Below, piece by piece: positions 39,257 to 48,836 of a stretch of DNA of 64,000 nucleotides. Source of the stretch: Prevotella sp. Rep29 (GTDB lineage Bacteria > Bacteroidota > Bacteroidia > Bacteroidales > Bacteroidaceae); NCBI RefSeq assembly GCF_019551475.1, contig NZ_CP047159.1, positions 806,001 through 870,000 on the forward strand. Reading direction: 5' to 3'. The notes below the pieces were generated by a model. It had not been told where the DNA came from, did not search any database, and was given only the letters and a program-made list of their open reading frames with translations. The position numbers and the translations under genes are program-made. Position 1 is the stretch's first letter; every line of letters starts with the position of its first letter.

Positions 39257-39931
39257 TCATTTCAACAGGTCGGGACGCAGTCGGCGGGTGCGCTCCATTG
39301 CCTGTTCCATTTCCCATTCCTTGATTTTCGCTTCGTTGCCACTCAGCAGTATTTCCGGCACCTTCCAGCCTTTGTAGTCGGCTGGTCGGGTGTAGATGGG
39401 TGCGGAGAGCATGTCGTCCTGGAAGCAGTCGCTCAGCGCACTCTGTTCGTCGCCAATCACGCCGGGAACGATTCGCACGACGGCATCGGCAATGACCGCC
39501 GCTGCCAGTTCGCCGCCCGTGAGCACATAGTCGCCGATGCTGATTTCGCGCGTGATGAGATGGTCGCGTATGCGCTGGTCGATGCCTTTGTAGTGGCCAC
39601 AGAGAATGATGAGGTTGCCTTTCATCGAGAGATCGTTGGCAACGTGCTGGTCGAACTGTTCGCCGTCGGGCGATGTGAAGATGACCTCGTCGTAGTCCCT
39701 TTCCGTTTTCAGCGCACTGATGCAGCGGTCAATGGGCTCGCACTGCATGACCATGCCTGCGAAGCCGCCATAGGGATAGTCGTCCACCCGTCGCCATTTG
39801 TCGGACGAGTAGTCGCGCAGGTTGTGCAGCCGGATTTCTGCCAGACCTTTCTTCTGTGCCCGTGCGAGGATGGACTCGTGGATGAATCCTTCGAGCATCT
39901 CGGGCAGTACGGTGATGATATCTATTCTCAT
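39257..39931 (-). CDS. trmD: tRNA (guanine-N1)-methyltransferase TrmD
   Basis: 224 residues with TrmD features: [13 protein letters not shown] at the start, [27 protein letters not shown] and [12 protein letters not shown] (the trefoil-knot AdoMet site). It methylates G37 of tRNAs, which prevents frameshifting. The gene follows the hexosaminidase gene on the same strand with 21 bp between them. Length is normal (the C-terminal helical tail is short). Confidence 0.95.
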   Translation of the reverse strand: MRIDIITVLPEMLEGFIHESILARAQKKGLAEIRLHNLRDYSSDKWRRVDDYPYGGFAGMVMQCEPIDRCISALKTERDYDEVIFTSPDGEQFDQHVANDLSMKGNLIILCGHYKGIDQRIRDHLITREISIGDYVLTGGELAAAVIADAVVRIVPGVIGDEQSALSDCFQDDMLSAPIYTRPADYKGWKVPEILLSGNEAKIKEWEMEQAMERTRRLRPDLLK

Positions 39932-39952
39932 ATTTTTCGTCGTGATAAGCCC

Positions 39953-42202
39953 CTATTTGCTGTAGAACAGCTGCTGGGGGCTGATAATGTTGCCTTTGCT
40001 GTCGAGCACGTGCAGGCGCAGCATGCCGCCGTTGCTGTCGAAATAGCGCGCCTCAATGGTGTGGTAGCCAGCCCGGAGCGCCACCTGTCCCGTCTCTTCG
40101 TGAGGCGATTGCGGGCGGTCGTTATCGACAATCATGTTGCCGTCGATTTTCAGCCAGCTGCCGTCGTCGCTCTTGAGTGCAAACGTGTAGATGTCGTCGG
40201 CAGGAACCCGGATGTAGCCCGTGATGATGAGTCCGATATTTCCACGCACGCCGTCGGGGATTTTGACATCGCTGACGGGATAGTTGCCTTTGAACGGTGC
40301 CTTGGGAATCCGTTTGCAGGTTTCTCCCACGAAGTCGTACCACGCGGCATTGAGTCCGTTTTTCAGCGTCTCCGTCACGCTGACCGGCTCAAGATAGCCC
40401 TGTTTGATGAATTGTGTCCTGAACATTTCGCCCGGCCGTCCGCCGTGTCCGAAAGTGCGGAGGATGAGGTTGGTCGTCTCGTTGAAGGTGAGCGATGGTG
40501 TCACCTTCGGCGAGTTGCTGTCGGGGAAGCTGCCGTCGGTGGTGTAGCGCACGGTGGCGTGCGGGTCGCGGTTGATGATGCTCACGGTCGCCGTGTTGGT
40601 AAAGGCGTTCACGTTGTAGAATCCCTCGAGGTCGGGCATGCGGTAGGGAACGTTCAGCCGGTTGAGCAAATCGTATTGTCCCACCAGTCGGCGTTGGAAA
40701 TCCTCGAAATTCTTGCGTTCAGGTTTGCTCCATGCCAGTTCGGAGAGTGCCAGGATGCGCGGGAAATACATATATAATGCCCGTTCGCGCGAGGGCACCC
40801 ATTCCGTCCAAAGGTTCGCCTGCACGCCGAGCACATGGCTTTTCTGCTCATCGTTCAGCGTGTTGGGAAGCAGTTCATAGTCGTACATGGCAGGCAGTTT
40901 CGCCTTGTCCTCGGAGTAGTCGATGTAGAACTGTGCGTTCGGACAGTAGATGACGTCGTTGCCCTGTGCCGTGGCATGAGGAATGGCGTTGGGCTCCCAT
41001 GTGCGCCACCACATGAGCGTGGCAGTCTCAGAGAGTCCGCCTTCGATGATTTCGTCCCATCCAATCATCTTCCTTCCGTGCTTGTTGATGTATTTCTCCA
41101 TGTCCTTGATGAACCATGCCTGGAGCTCTTTCTCGTCTTTGAGGCGGTGGTCCTTGATGCGCTGCTGGCAGTCGGGACACTTCTTCCAGTTGTCCTTCTC
41201 CACCTCGTCGCCACCGATGTGCACATATTCATAGGGGAAGAGCTGGAACACTTCGTCCCACACGTCGCGACAGAACCGGAGCATGCTGTCCTTTCCCGGG
41301 CAGAGTGGGGACGTGAAGACCTTTCCCCAGCCGATTTGCTTGAAGCATGACAGTCCGTCGTAGTTGCTGATAGCTGCCAGCATGTGCCCGGGCATGTCGA
41401 TTTCGGGCACAATCTCGATGCCTCGCTGGCGGGCATAGGCAACGATTTCGCGGATGTCGTCCTGCGAATAGTAGCCGCCGTAGAGTGTATCGCCGTTCTC
41501 TACGCGCTTCTTGGCATCGGGCAAGAGCATGTAGTCGGTGTCCTCAGTGACGGCACGGCGCAGACAGATAGAGTCCTGATTGTTGTAGGTGCGCCATGCT
41601 CCGCGCTCGGTGAGCAACGGATATTTCTTGATTTCAATGCGCCATCCCTGGTCGTCGGTGAGGTGCCAGTGGAAGCGGTTGAGTTTATAGAGCGCCATGA
41701 GGTCGATGATTTCCTTGACCTCGTCCTTCGAAAAGAAGTGTCGGGAGCAGTCGAGATGGAAACCGCGCCATCCGAAGCGCGGACTGTCGGTGATAGTGAC
41801 GCAGGGAACTGCCTTGCCGTCAATCAGTTGGCGGAGCGTGGCAATGCCGCACACAACGCCGTTATAGTCAGCGCCGTTGATGGTGATGCGATTCTTCTTC
41901 ACCGTCAGTTCGTAATTATCGTCGCCGTGCCGTCTCGTCGTGATGACGATGTTCGCCTTTTCGCCCTTCACGATTTTCAGCGTCAGTCCGGTCATCTGTC
42001 GGATGGCAGCCTGCAGATACTCCGCAGCCAGTCGCCCGTCGGCGAAGTTGCCATGACCGATAGTGGTCGATTTAGTGATGGAGAACTCGCCCTTCTCCCA
42101 CGTGATTTGGTCGGGAATGGGCACTATGTCGCGCGTGGCATGCAATGGGAGCAAGCCTGTAAATGCAATCAATAGCGTAAATAAGATTCTGTTTCTTTTC
42201 AT
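39953..42202 (-). CDS. Exported beta-N-acetylhexosaminidase, GH20, with C-terminal PA14 domain
   Basis: About 749 residues starting MKRNRILFTLLIAFTGLLPLHA (signal peptide). Domains: a GH20b-like N-terminal domain (about 30-150), a GH20 catalytic barrel (about 150-490) with HIGGDEVEKDNW (catalytic Asp-Glu), a chitobiase-type C-terminal beta domain (about 510-600) and a PA14 domain (about 620-749, SDDGSWLKIDG). It releases N-acetylglucosamine or galactosamine from host mucins and other glycans in the periplasm. An ATG 8 codons upstream is ignored in favour of the signal peptide start. IS copy 2 has inserted about 85 bp upstream of its -7 box. Confidence 0.92.
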   Translation of the reverse strand: MKRNRILFTLLIAFTGLLPLHATRDIVPIPDQITWEKGEFSITKSTTIGHGNFADGRLAAEYLQAAIRQMTGLTLKIVKGEKANIVITTRRHGDDNYELTVKKNRITINGADYNGVVCGIATLRQLIDGKAVPCVTITDSPRFGWRGFHLDCSRHFFSKDEVKEIIDLMALYKLNRFHWHLTDDQGWRIEIKKYPLLTERGAWRTYNNQDSICLRRAVTEDTDYMLLPDAKKRVENGDTLYGGYYSQDDIREIVAYARQRGIEIVPEIDMPGHMLAAISNYDGLSCFKQIGWGKVFTSPLCPGKDSMLRFCRDVWDEVFQLFPYEYVHIGGDEVEKDNWKKCPDCQQRIKDHRLKDEKELQAWFIKDMEKYINKHGRKMIGWDEIIEGGLSETATLMWWRTWEPNAIPHATAQGNDVIYCPNAQFYIDYSEDKAKLPAMYDYELLPNTLNDEQKSHVLGVQANLWTEWVPSRERALYMYFPRILALSELAWSKPERKNFEDFQRRLVGQYDLLNRLNVPYRMPDLEGFYNVNAFTNTATVSIINRDPHATVRYTTDGSFPDSNSPKVTPSLTFNETTNLILRTFGHGGRPGEMFRTQFIKQGYLEPVSVTETLKNGLNAAWYDFVGETCKRIPKAPFKGNYPVSDVKIPDGVRGNIGLIITGYIRVPADDIYTFALKSDDGSWLKIDGNMIVDNDRPQSPHEETGQVALRAGYHTIEARYFDSNGGMLRLHVLDSKGNIISPQQLFYSK

Positions 42203-42223
42203 CTGAATACAAATTTGTTTCTG

Positions 42224-42231
42224 CAAAGATA
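42224..42231 (-). promoter_or_regulatory. -7 box of the hexosaminidase gene
   Basis: TATCTTTG, 22 nt before the ATG at 42202. The left target duplication of IS copy 2 begins at 42275, so the promoter itself is intact. Confidence 0.65.
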
Positions 42232-42274
42232 GTAAAAAAATGGGTAAGTGAGAAAAATAGACGTGTTTTCCTTC

Positions 42275-42315
42275 TGTTTCGGCGATATTATTGAGATGCC
42301 GGTAATTCTAGTTTT
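42275..42315. repeat. 41-bp target-site duplication, left copy (IS copy 2)
   Basis: Identical to 43999-44039 and directly next to the IS end. The length differs from the 65-bp duplication of copy 1, as expected for an element making variable-length duplications. Confidence 0.93.
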
Positions 42316-43998
42316 CCTGACTTCATCACTTTTTTGCGCCATCATATAGCGCACAATGATAATCAGCGAGTTACGTAAAATTATTGGGTGGTTTGGGTGG
42401 CGCAAGCGAAAAACGTGTACCTTTGCACCATGTATGTACGCAAGAAACACAATCGTTCCGGCTCTACAAGTGTGGTAGTGGTCAGTAAAGCGAGTGGAAA
42501 GTATAAAGAAATAAAATCGTTTGGCTCCTCTACATCCGAAGAGGAAATACATTCATTATGCGATAAGGCTGCTGCATGGATACGTTCATTTGGCGGTCAG
42601 CAAGAACTTGACTTTGATGACCGCAAGGGAAAGGAAGTCGAGGAGACAGAGCGTTTCCTTAGCAATATTGACAACGTGTTGATAAACGGTACTCGGCTTC
42701 TGCTTGATCAAGTCTATGACAGCATCGGCTTCAACCGGATTCCCGATGAGATTCTGCGTCATTTGGTAATCGCAAGGGTGTCGCAGCCCAGAAGCAAACT
42801 TGCCACAGTAGATTACCTGAAGTCATATTATGATGAAGATGTTGACCTCAACCACATCTATCGCTACATGGACAAGCTCTACAATACCCAGATGGAGCTT
42901 GCGCAGCAGATTAGCGTAGAGCACACCCGGAAACTGTTCGGAGGCAAGATTGGATTGATGTTCTACGACGTGACGACGCTCTACTTTGAGACAGCACAGA
43001 CGGACGTATTGCGTGAACCGGGGTTTTCAAAGGATGGAAAGACGGCAGAGTCACAGGTTATACTCGGTCTGCTTGTATCAGAAGGAGGCTACCCGCTTTC
43101 ATACTCTCTGTTCAACGGCAGCCAGTATGAGGGCTTCACCATGATACCAATGATAGATGACTTCAAGCAGCGTTTCAATCTGGGGAAAGATTTTGTTGTG
43201 GTGGCAGACTCAGGCTTGATGAACAAGAACAATGTCACTTTGCTGCAGGAGGCTGGCTACAACTACATACTTGGAGCCCGCATCAAGAGCGAGAGCGCAA
43301 GCGTGAAGCAATGGATTCTCTCTTTAGAGAAGGTTGATAAAGCCTGTTACGACTACAAACGTGAGAATGGGGAAAGACTTATCGTCAGTTATTCCGACAA
43401 GCGTGCAAAGAAGGATGCCTACAACCGTGACCGCGGAATTGTCCGATTGAGAAAAGCCTATAAGACCGGACGCATCACGAAGAGTCAGGTGAACAAGCGT
43501 GGCTACAACAAGTTTCTTGAAATCAGCAAGGACATAGAAGTCGTCATCAGCGAAGAGAAGATTGCAGAGGACTGCCAGTGGGACGGACTCAAGGGCTACA
43601 TCACCAATACAGACCTTGACGCCGAGCGTGTCATTGCCGAGTATCATGGACTCTGGGTGGTGGAACGTGCATTCCGTATTTCAAAAGGAACTCTGGAAAT
43701 GCGTCCGATGTTTCATTTTACAGAACGTAGGATAGAGGCACATGTCTGCATTTGCTTCATCGCCTATAAGGTATATAAGGAACTGGAGCGACTCATTGCC
43801 ATTAACAAGATTGGGATGAGTGTCGATAAGGTGCTTGAGGCAGCCAAAACTATCACGACAATCAGGGTAAGGATGCCTAAAAACGGGACTTACTTCACTA
43901 AGACACTCTTCTTGACGGAGAAGCACCTCGCAGTGAAACCACTTTTCGACATATCTGGCAACAAATCTTAATTTGGGTGGCGCATTGACGAAGTCAGG
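42316..43998 (+). mobile_element. IS1634-family insertion sequence, copy 2 (1,683 bp)
   Basis: Same length, ends and transposase as copy 1 at 2543-4225, in the same orientation. It sits between the hexosaminidase promoter and the terminator of the C1 peptidase gene. Two apparently identical copies about 38 kb apart could recombine and delete the intervening region (about 39.8 kb). Confidence 0.95.
42430..43971 (+). CDS. IS1634-family DDE transposase (copy 2)
   Basis: 513 residues with the same sequence as the copy 1 transposase (D180, D260, E412). The ATG at 42430 is again immediately preceded by a TACCTTTG -7 box. It is intact and so presumably active. Confidence 0.95.
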   Translation: MYVRKKHNRSGSTSVVVVSKASGKYKEIKSFGSSTSEEEIHSLCDKAAAWIRSFGGQQELDFDDRKGKEVEETERFLSNIDNVLINGTRLLLDQVYDSIGFNRIPDEILRHLVIARVSQPRSKLATVDYLKSYYDEDVDLNHIYRYMDKLYNTQMELAQQISVEHTRKLFGGKIGLMFYDVTTLYFETAQTDVLREPGFSKDGKTAESQVILGLLVSEGGYPLSYSLFNGSQYEGFTMIPMIDDFKQRFNLGKDFVVVADSGLMNKNNVTLLQEAGYNYILGARIKSESASVKQWILSLEKVDKACYDYKRENGERLIVSYSDKRAKKDAYNRDRGIVRLRKAYKTGRITKSQVNKRGYNKFLEISKDIEVVISEEKIAEDCQWDGLKGYITNTDLDAERVIAEYHGLWVVERAFRISKGTLEMRPMFHFTERRIEAHVCICFIAYKVYKELERLIAINKIGMSVDKVLEAAKTITTIRVRMPKNGTYFTKTLFLTEKHLAVKPLFDISGNKS

Positions 43999-44039
43999 TG
44001 TTTCGGCGATATTATTGAGATGCCGGTAATTCTAGTTTT
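43999..44039. repeat. 41-bp target-site duplication, right copy
   Basis: Exact copy of 42275-42315 abutting the right IS end. Confidence 0.93.
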
Positions 44040-44069
44040 TGTGTTTTTAGGAGCGATAGCACGGGAATA

Positions 44070-44110
44070 AAACAAAAATCCCCGTCTTTCTCATGCGGAA
44101 AGACGGGGAG
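44070..44110 (-). terminator. Terminator of the C1 peptidase gene
   Basis: On the minus strand TCCCCGTCTTT pairs with AAAGACGGGGA around a 9-nt loop and is followed by TTTTTGTTTT. Confidence 0.88.
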
Positions 44111-44135
44111 GTTGATGTCGCTTAAACGTGGCTTT

Positions 44136-45329
44136 TTAGATGCCGAGTTTCTTGCGGATGTCCTTAGGAACAGCGTTCTTGTTGACCATGAAGTCCATGG
44201 TGTTAGCTGCGATGTAGGTCTTGGTCATGTACCAAACGCCTTTATAGTCGCCAGTCTCACCCCAAGAGTTCTTCACCATGTAGTATTCCTTACCATTTTG
44301 GTCTTTTGCGATACCGAAGATAAGCATACCGTGGTCATCGGTGAGTTCCCAGTTGTCATAACGTTGCTGACGCATTTCCTGTGTGACTTTTACTTCAGGA
44401 ACTTTGCATCCGAGTGAGTCGAGCAGGCTGGTACGTTTTGCTTTCGGCAGGTTGAGCCAGCGTGCCATATCGCTACCGGCGAGTGATTCAGTTGCTTTGG
44501 TGTCAATCATATATGCCAATCCCTGGCGGGTGAATCCTTCTTCGCTCACGTCACCACCCCATGCTACGGTGTAGCCGTTCATTACGGCGTTGTCAATGAT
44601 ACGCATCATGTCGTCAACAGGCAGATTCCAGCTGGCAGGGTTGCGCCAGTTGTCTTGTACCTCAACGGGGAATGCGGTCCAGAAAGGACGGTGTGTGTAG
44701 CTGGTGAAAGTCTCATAGTCGCTCCAGTCCAGTCCGAGACTTGCTGCGAATGACTTCGGAGTGTATTTCTTGCCCTGATAAGTGAACTCTTCGGGGCACT
44801 TGCCGAGGTAAGCGTCGAGGATTCCCTGTACACTCTCTTTCCACTGGCTGGAGATTTTTGAAGCCTTGTTTCTTGCTACAGCGTTTACTACTGGTGAGAG
44901 CAGTGAGAAGAACTCGTTGTAGTTGTTGAGCGAGTCGCCGTAGAGCTTGCCGGGGAACGGCATCATCTCTTCCGGACAGATACCATAGTTCTGGAGGCAA
45001 TAGAGCACGTCGTAAGCGCTACCGCCCTGTGCAAACTGGCAGTCACCGTGCAGGCGAACCACCTGAATGGCACGGTCCATGTAGTTCTTGTTAGCGATGA
45101 AAGACTCGCAGAGATCGTAGGTTTTTCCGCTCTTCTTGAGGATTTCAGCCTCGAAGAAGCTCAGCGTAGAATAGTTCCAGCACGTACCGCTACGGCTCTG
45201 GTTCTTCATGCTCGTGATAGGAATCTCTTTCACGATTGTGAAAACAGGTTTGTTGGCACTTTTCTTGTCCTGTGCCTGAGCGCCCATTGCGAATGTAGCA
45301 AGCAGCGCAAACATCAAAATCTTTTTCAT
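44136..45329 (-). CDS. pepC: Exported C1-family (bleomycin hydrolase-like) aminopeptidase
   Basis: 397 residues, signal peptide ending AQA. The papain-fold triad is visible: Cys in SRSGTCWNYST, His in DDHGMLIFG, Asn in VKNSWG. Aminopeptidase C-type enzymes remove N-terminal residues from peptides. The bacterial/yeast relatives are cytoplasmic; here a signal peptide points to the periplasm. It follows the Xaa-Pro aminopeptidase gene by 39 bp, so they likely form a peptide-degrading pair. Confidence 0.9.
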   Translation of the reverse strand: MKKILMFALLATFAMGAQAQDKKSANKPVFTIVKEIPITSMKNQSRSGTCWNYSTLSFFEAEILKKSGKTYDLCESFIANKNYMDRAIQVVRLHGDCQFAQGGSAYDVLYCLQNYGICPEEMMPFPGKLYGDSLNNYNEFFSLLSPVVNAVARNKASKISSQWKESVQGILDAYLGKCPEEFTYQGKKYTPKSFAASLGLDWSDYETFTSYTHRPFWTAFPVEVQDNWRNPASWNLPVDDMMRIIDNAVMNGYTVAWGGDVSEEGFTRQGLAYMIDTKATESLAGSDMARWLNLPKAKRTSLLDSLGCKVPEVKVTQEMRQQRYDNWELTDDHGMLIFGIAKDQNGKEYYMVKNSWGETGDYKGVWYMTKTYIAANTMDFMVNKNAVPKDIRKKLGI

Positions 45330-45368
45330 GTTGTGTGTTAATTGTTGAATTGAGTTTATAAAAATTAA

Positions 45369-46769
45369 TTAGTTTTCTGCCATAAATTTCTCGACGTCTT
45401 TCGGGTGATAAGGAATGATTTCCTTTCCGATGAAACGGCATCCGTCTTTAGTGATGAGCACGTCGTCCTCGATGCGGATGCCTCCGAAATCCTTGTATGT
45501 CTCAATCTTGTCGAAGCACAGGAACTCGGCACAGTGTCCGCTCTTGCGCCAGTCGTCTATCAGTGCCGGGATGAAGTAGATGCCCGGTTCGTCGGTCACG
45601 ACAAATCCCTCTTCCAGTCGCCGTCCCATGCGCAGTGCATTGGTGCCGAATTGGTCGAGTCGTGGCTGTGTCTCCTCGTCGAAGCCGACATAGCGCTGGT
45701 CGAAACCTTCCATATCATGAACGTCCATGCCCATCATGTGTCCCAGTCCGTGGGGGAGGAACATGGCGTGTGCGCCGGCTTGTACGGCTTCGTCAACGTC
45801 TCCCTTCATGAGTCCGAGTTCTTTCAGGCGCTCGGTCATCAGGCGGCAGACGGCGAGATGCACGTCCATGTATTTCACTCCAGGCTTTGCAACTTCGAGT
45901 ACATAGTCGTGACAAGCCTCAACGATGCTGTAGATGTCAAGCTGTCGCTGGGTGTATTTGCCGTTCACGGGGAATGTTCGGGTGTTGTCCGAACAGTAGT
46001 GGTTGATGGTCTCGGCTCCGCAGTCGCACAAGACGAGGCGTCCGTCTTCCATCTTTGCCATTGATGGGTTGCCGTGCATGATTTCACCATGCTGTGAGAA
46101 GATGGTTCCAAAACTGCTCATCGCTCCGTATGAGCGTGCGATACCGTCGATTTGTCCGCCCACGAACTTCTCTGTCACGCCAGGCTTGGTGAGACGCATG
46201 GCGGTCGTGTGCATCAGGTAACCAATCTCTGCAGCGCGTTCCAGTTCTTCAATCTCCTGCGCTTCTTTGACTGAGCGCATCTTGATGATAGCCATAATCA
46301 GTTCCATGGAAGCGGCTTCCTTCTGCTTGGAGGGATGAATGCCGAGCAAATCCATGATTTGTATCTTAATGTCGTGGCGGTAGGGTGGGAGGAAATGGAC
46401 CTTTCTGCCTTGCTCTTGAGCCGTTTTGCAGATTCCTTCCAATGCTGCCATCGGTGCTGTGTTTCCAACTCCGACCTGTGCCGCCATGTCGCTCACGCTG
46501 TCAACGGAGCCATACCAGACGATATCTTCGATGTCAATGTCATCGCCTATCAGTGTTTCGCTGTCATTGTCGATGTCGATAACGCCGACAAGTCCGTCAC
46601 GCTTCTGTCCGAAATAGTACAGGAACGATGAGTCCTGCCGGAACGGAGTATAGGCGTTGGCTGGGTAATTACACGGCGATTCGTTGTTTCCGAATATAAC
46701 AATCACGCCATTTTTTACAAGTTTCTTTAACTCATTGCGTCTTCTGACGTAGGTGCTTTTATCAAACAT
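45369..46769 (-). CDS. pepP: Xaa-Pro aminopeptidase (M24B)
   Basis: 466 residues, two-domain M24B peptidase: an N-terminal creatinase-like domain (YFGQKRDGLVGVIDIDN) and a pita-bread domain with metal ligands in LVLCDCGAETINHYCSDNTRTF (Asp pair), the His in LPHGLGHMMGMDVHD, VVTDEPGIYF (Glu) and RIEDDVLIT (Glu). It removes an N-terminal residue before proline. No signal peptide, so cytoplasmic. Promoter at 46819-46826; pepC lies 39 bp downstream. Confidence 0.93.
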   Translation of the reverse strand: MFDKSTYVRRRNELKKLVKNGVIVIFGNNESPCNYPANAYTPFRQDSSFLYYFGQKRDGLVGVIDIDNDSETLIGDDIDIEDIVWYGSVDSVSDMAAQVGVGNTAPMAALEGICKTAQEQGRKVHFLPPYRHDIKIQIMDLLGIHPSKQKEAASMELIMAIIKMRSVKEAQEIEELERAAEIGYLMHTTAMRLTKPGVTEKFVGGQIDGIARSYGAMSSFGTIFSQHGEIMHGNPSMAKMEDGRLVLCDCGAETINHYCSDNTRTFPVNGKYTQRQLDIYSIVEACHDYVLEVAKPGVKYMDVHLAVCRLMTERLKELGLMKGDVDEAVQAGAHAMFLPHGLGHMMGMDVHDMEGFDQRYVGFDEETQPRLDQFGTNALRMGRRLEEGFVVTDEPGIYFIPALIDDWRKSGHCAEFLCFDKIETYKDFGGIRIEDDVLITKDGCRFIGKEIIPYHPKDVEKFMAEN

Positions 46770-46818
46770 AATTCTTACGTGTGTTTGTTTTTTAGAGGTT
46801 TAAGATTAAAATCTTTTG

Positions 46819-46826
46819 CAAAGATA
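46819..46826 (-). promoter_or_regulatory. -7 box of the pepP-pepC pair
   Basis: TATCTTTG, about 50 nt before the pepP ATG. Confidence 0.6.
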
Positions 46827-46900
46827 ATAAATAATGTGATAAAACAGATAGGATATAACTTAAAAAAATAAAATATTGTGATTTATTTGTGAATACTCTT

Positions 46901-48799
46901 TCAGGTTGTAAAGATGTAGCTGCCGTCGATATAGATGATTTCTTCGTGTATCAGGTATTCCAACGCCATGTCCAGCAGGTCGTTGTAACCCTCGATTTGT
47001 TTCAGTTCGGTGATGTGGTGACGCTTTTTGTCTGCCAGCAGCTTGAGAATCTTTTGCTTGTAAGGAGCCAGCTTCTCTTCCGAGAGATAGTCGCTGCTGT
47101 GTGTGATGCAGACATCGCATTGCCTGCAATCAGTAGAACGCTCTTCGCCAAAATAGCGCAAGAGTTGTCGGCTTCGGCATATTTGGTCATTTGTCGCGTA
47201 GCTGATGACCTGTTGTATGCGTTCTTTGTATTGTTCCAGTCTTTCTTCATAGACGGCAGGGGAGAGGTATATCTCCTCGGTTGACATGCGGCGTGTCCTG
47301 TAGGTGATTTGCGGCACTTTGCTGCGTGGTATGAAACTGATGATGCGCTGTTGGTTGAGCGATTTGAGTGCCACATACACCTGATGTTGGTTCAGCTCTG
47401 TCTGTTGGGCGATGAATGCCTCGTCTATATAGCAGTAGTCGGTGAACAGGCCGCCGTAGTTTCGCAATATGGATGTGATGACAGCCTCTTCTATCGGCGT
47501 GACGTTCTTCAGTCGGTAAAGTTCTTCGCGATTGAGCAGAAAGAGAACCCTCGCTTTGGTGTCAGGGTCGGTGTCGTAGTCAAGGTAGCCTGCCCGTTGC
47601 AGGATTCTCAGGGCAGAATCTACTTGGATGGGGAAGAAGCGATACGTATGACAGAATTTGTCGACATCAAACTGGAAACTGGCATCCATTCCGCTTCCGA
47701 CACCAATCTCGTAATAGAATGCGAGGTGTTCATACACACTTCGGATATAGTCTTTCTCAGGAAAATTGTCTGTAACACGTTTCAGCAACTTGTGTTTGTC
47801 GCTGTCGTTGTAGAGCAGTATGGCATAGGACTTCTTTCCGTCTCGTCCCGCGCGTCCGGCTTCTTGGAAGTAGGCTTCGATGGAGTCGGGGCAGTCAATG
47901 TGTAACACCGTTCGTACGTCAGGCTTGTCGATACCCATTCCGAAAGCGTTGGTTGCCACCATCACTCTGATTTCATCATGCTGCCAGTCCTGTTGGCGCT
48001 GGTCTTTCACGACATTCTCAAGTCCGGCGTGATAGAAGGTGGCTGTGATGCCGTGTTGGTTGAGATAGTCGGAGATTTCTTTTGAGCGTCTTCGGCTGCG
48101 CACATAGACGATGGAACTGCCTGCTACGGAACGCAAAATGTGGAGCATCTCGTCGTATTTGTCGTAAGCTACCCGCACAACGTATGCGAGATTCTTGCGC
48201 TCAAAGCTCATGCGGAAGAAATTCTTCTCCTTGAAAAGCAGTTTTTCCTGGATGTCGTCTATCACGCGTGGCGTGGCGGTAGCAGTGAGGGCAAGGATGG
48301 GAACGTCAGGAACCAGTTTGCGGATATTGGCAATCTCCAGGTATGCCGGGCGGAAGTCATACCCCCATTGGCTGATGCAGTGTGCTTCATCGACAGTGAT
48401 GAAACTGACTTTCATGCGTCGGATTTTTATCTGAAACAGTTCGGATGCCAGTCGTTCGGGCGAGATGTATAATATCCTGATGCCGCCATATATGGCGTTG
48501 TCGAGTGTGATGACAATCTCGTCGTGTGACATGCCTGAATAGACGGCTGCGGCTTGTATTCCTTTCTGTCTGAGGTGGAACACCTGGTCTTTCATCAATG
48601 CGATGAGCGGTGTGATGACAATACAGACTTTCTCCTGTGCGAGGGCAGGTACCTGGAACGTGATGGACTTGCCTCCTCCGGTAGGCATCAGTCCCAATGT
48701 GTCGCGTCCGCTTCCGATGCTCTCGATAATCTCTCGCTGGATGCCGCGGAAATCATCATAGCCCCAGTTCTCTTGAAGTATTTGACGATATTTGTCCAT
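46901..48799 (-). CDS. recQ: ATP-dependent DNA helicase RecQ
   Basis: 632 residues, SF2 helicase. Motif I MPTGGGKS, motif II DEAH in VDEAHCISQWGYDFRPAY, motif VI QEAGRAGRDG, then the RQC zinc-binding domain with cysteines C-x-C-D-VC (near 540). The C-terminus is a winged-helix part; I see no HRDC domain, so the protein is a shorter RecQ type. Starts 37 bp after the recJ stop, so recJ-recQ may be a repair operon. Confidence 0.93.
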   Translation of the reverse strand: MDKYRQILQENWGYDDFRGIQREIIESIGSGRDTLGLMPTGGGKSITFQVPALAQEKVCIVITPLIALMKDQVFHLRQKGIQAAAVYSGMSHDEIVITLDNAIYGGIRILYISPERLASELFQIKIRRMKVSFITVDEAHCISQWGYDFRPAYLEIANIRKLVPDVPILALTATATPRVIDDIQEKLLFKEKNFFRMSFERKNLAYVVRVAYDKYDEMLHILRSVAGSSIVYVRSRRRSKEISDYLNQHGITATFYHAGLENVVKDQRQQDWQHDEIRVMVATNAFGMGIDKPDVRTVLHIDCPDSIEAYFQEAGRAGRDGKKSYAILLYNDSDKHKLLKRVTDNFPEKDYIRSVYEHLAFYYEIGVGSGMDASFQFDVDKFCHTYRFFPIQVDSALRILQRAGYLDYDTDPDTKARVLFLLNREELYRLKNVTPIEEAVITSILRNYGGLFTDYCYIDEAFIAQQTELNQHQVYVALKSLNQQRIISFIPRSKVPQITYRTRRMSTEEIYLSPAVYEERLEQYKERIQQVISYATNDQICRSRQLLRYFGEERSTDCRQCDVCITHSSDYLSEEKLAPYKQKILKLLADKKRHHITELKQIEGYNDLLDMALEYLIHEEIIYIDGSYIFTT

Positions 48800-48836
48800 C
48801 TTGCTCGGAGTTCATGTTCACAGGCAGTGGACCGCC

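Noticed and set aside
39227..40777. 516-residue plus-strand frame covering trmD and part of the hexosaminidase gene
   Set aside because: It spans two genes in antisense and shows no domain; codon composition arises from the real genes.
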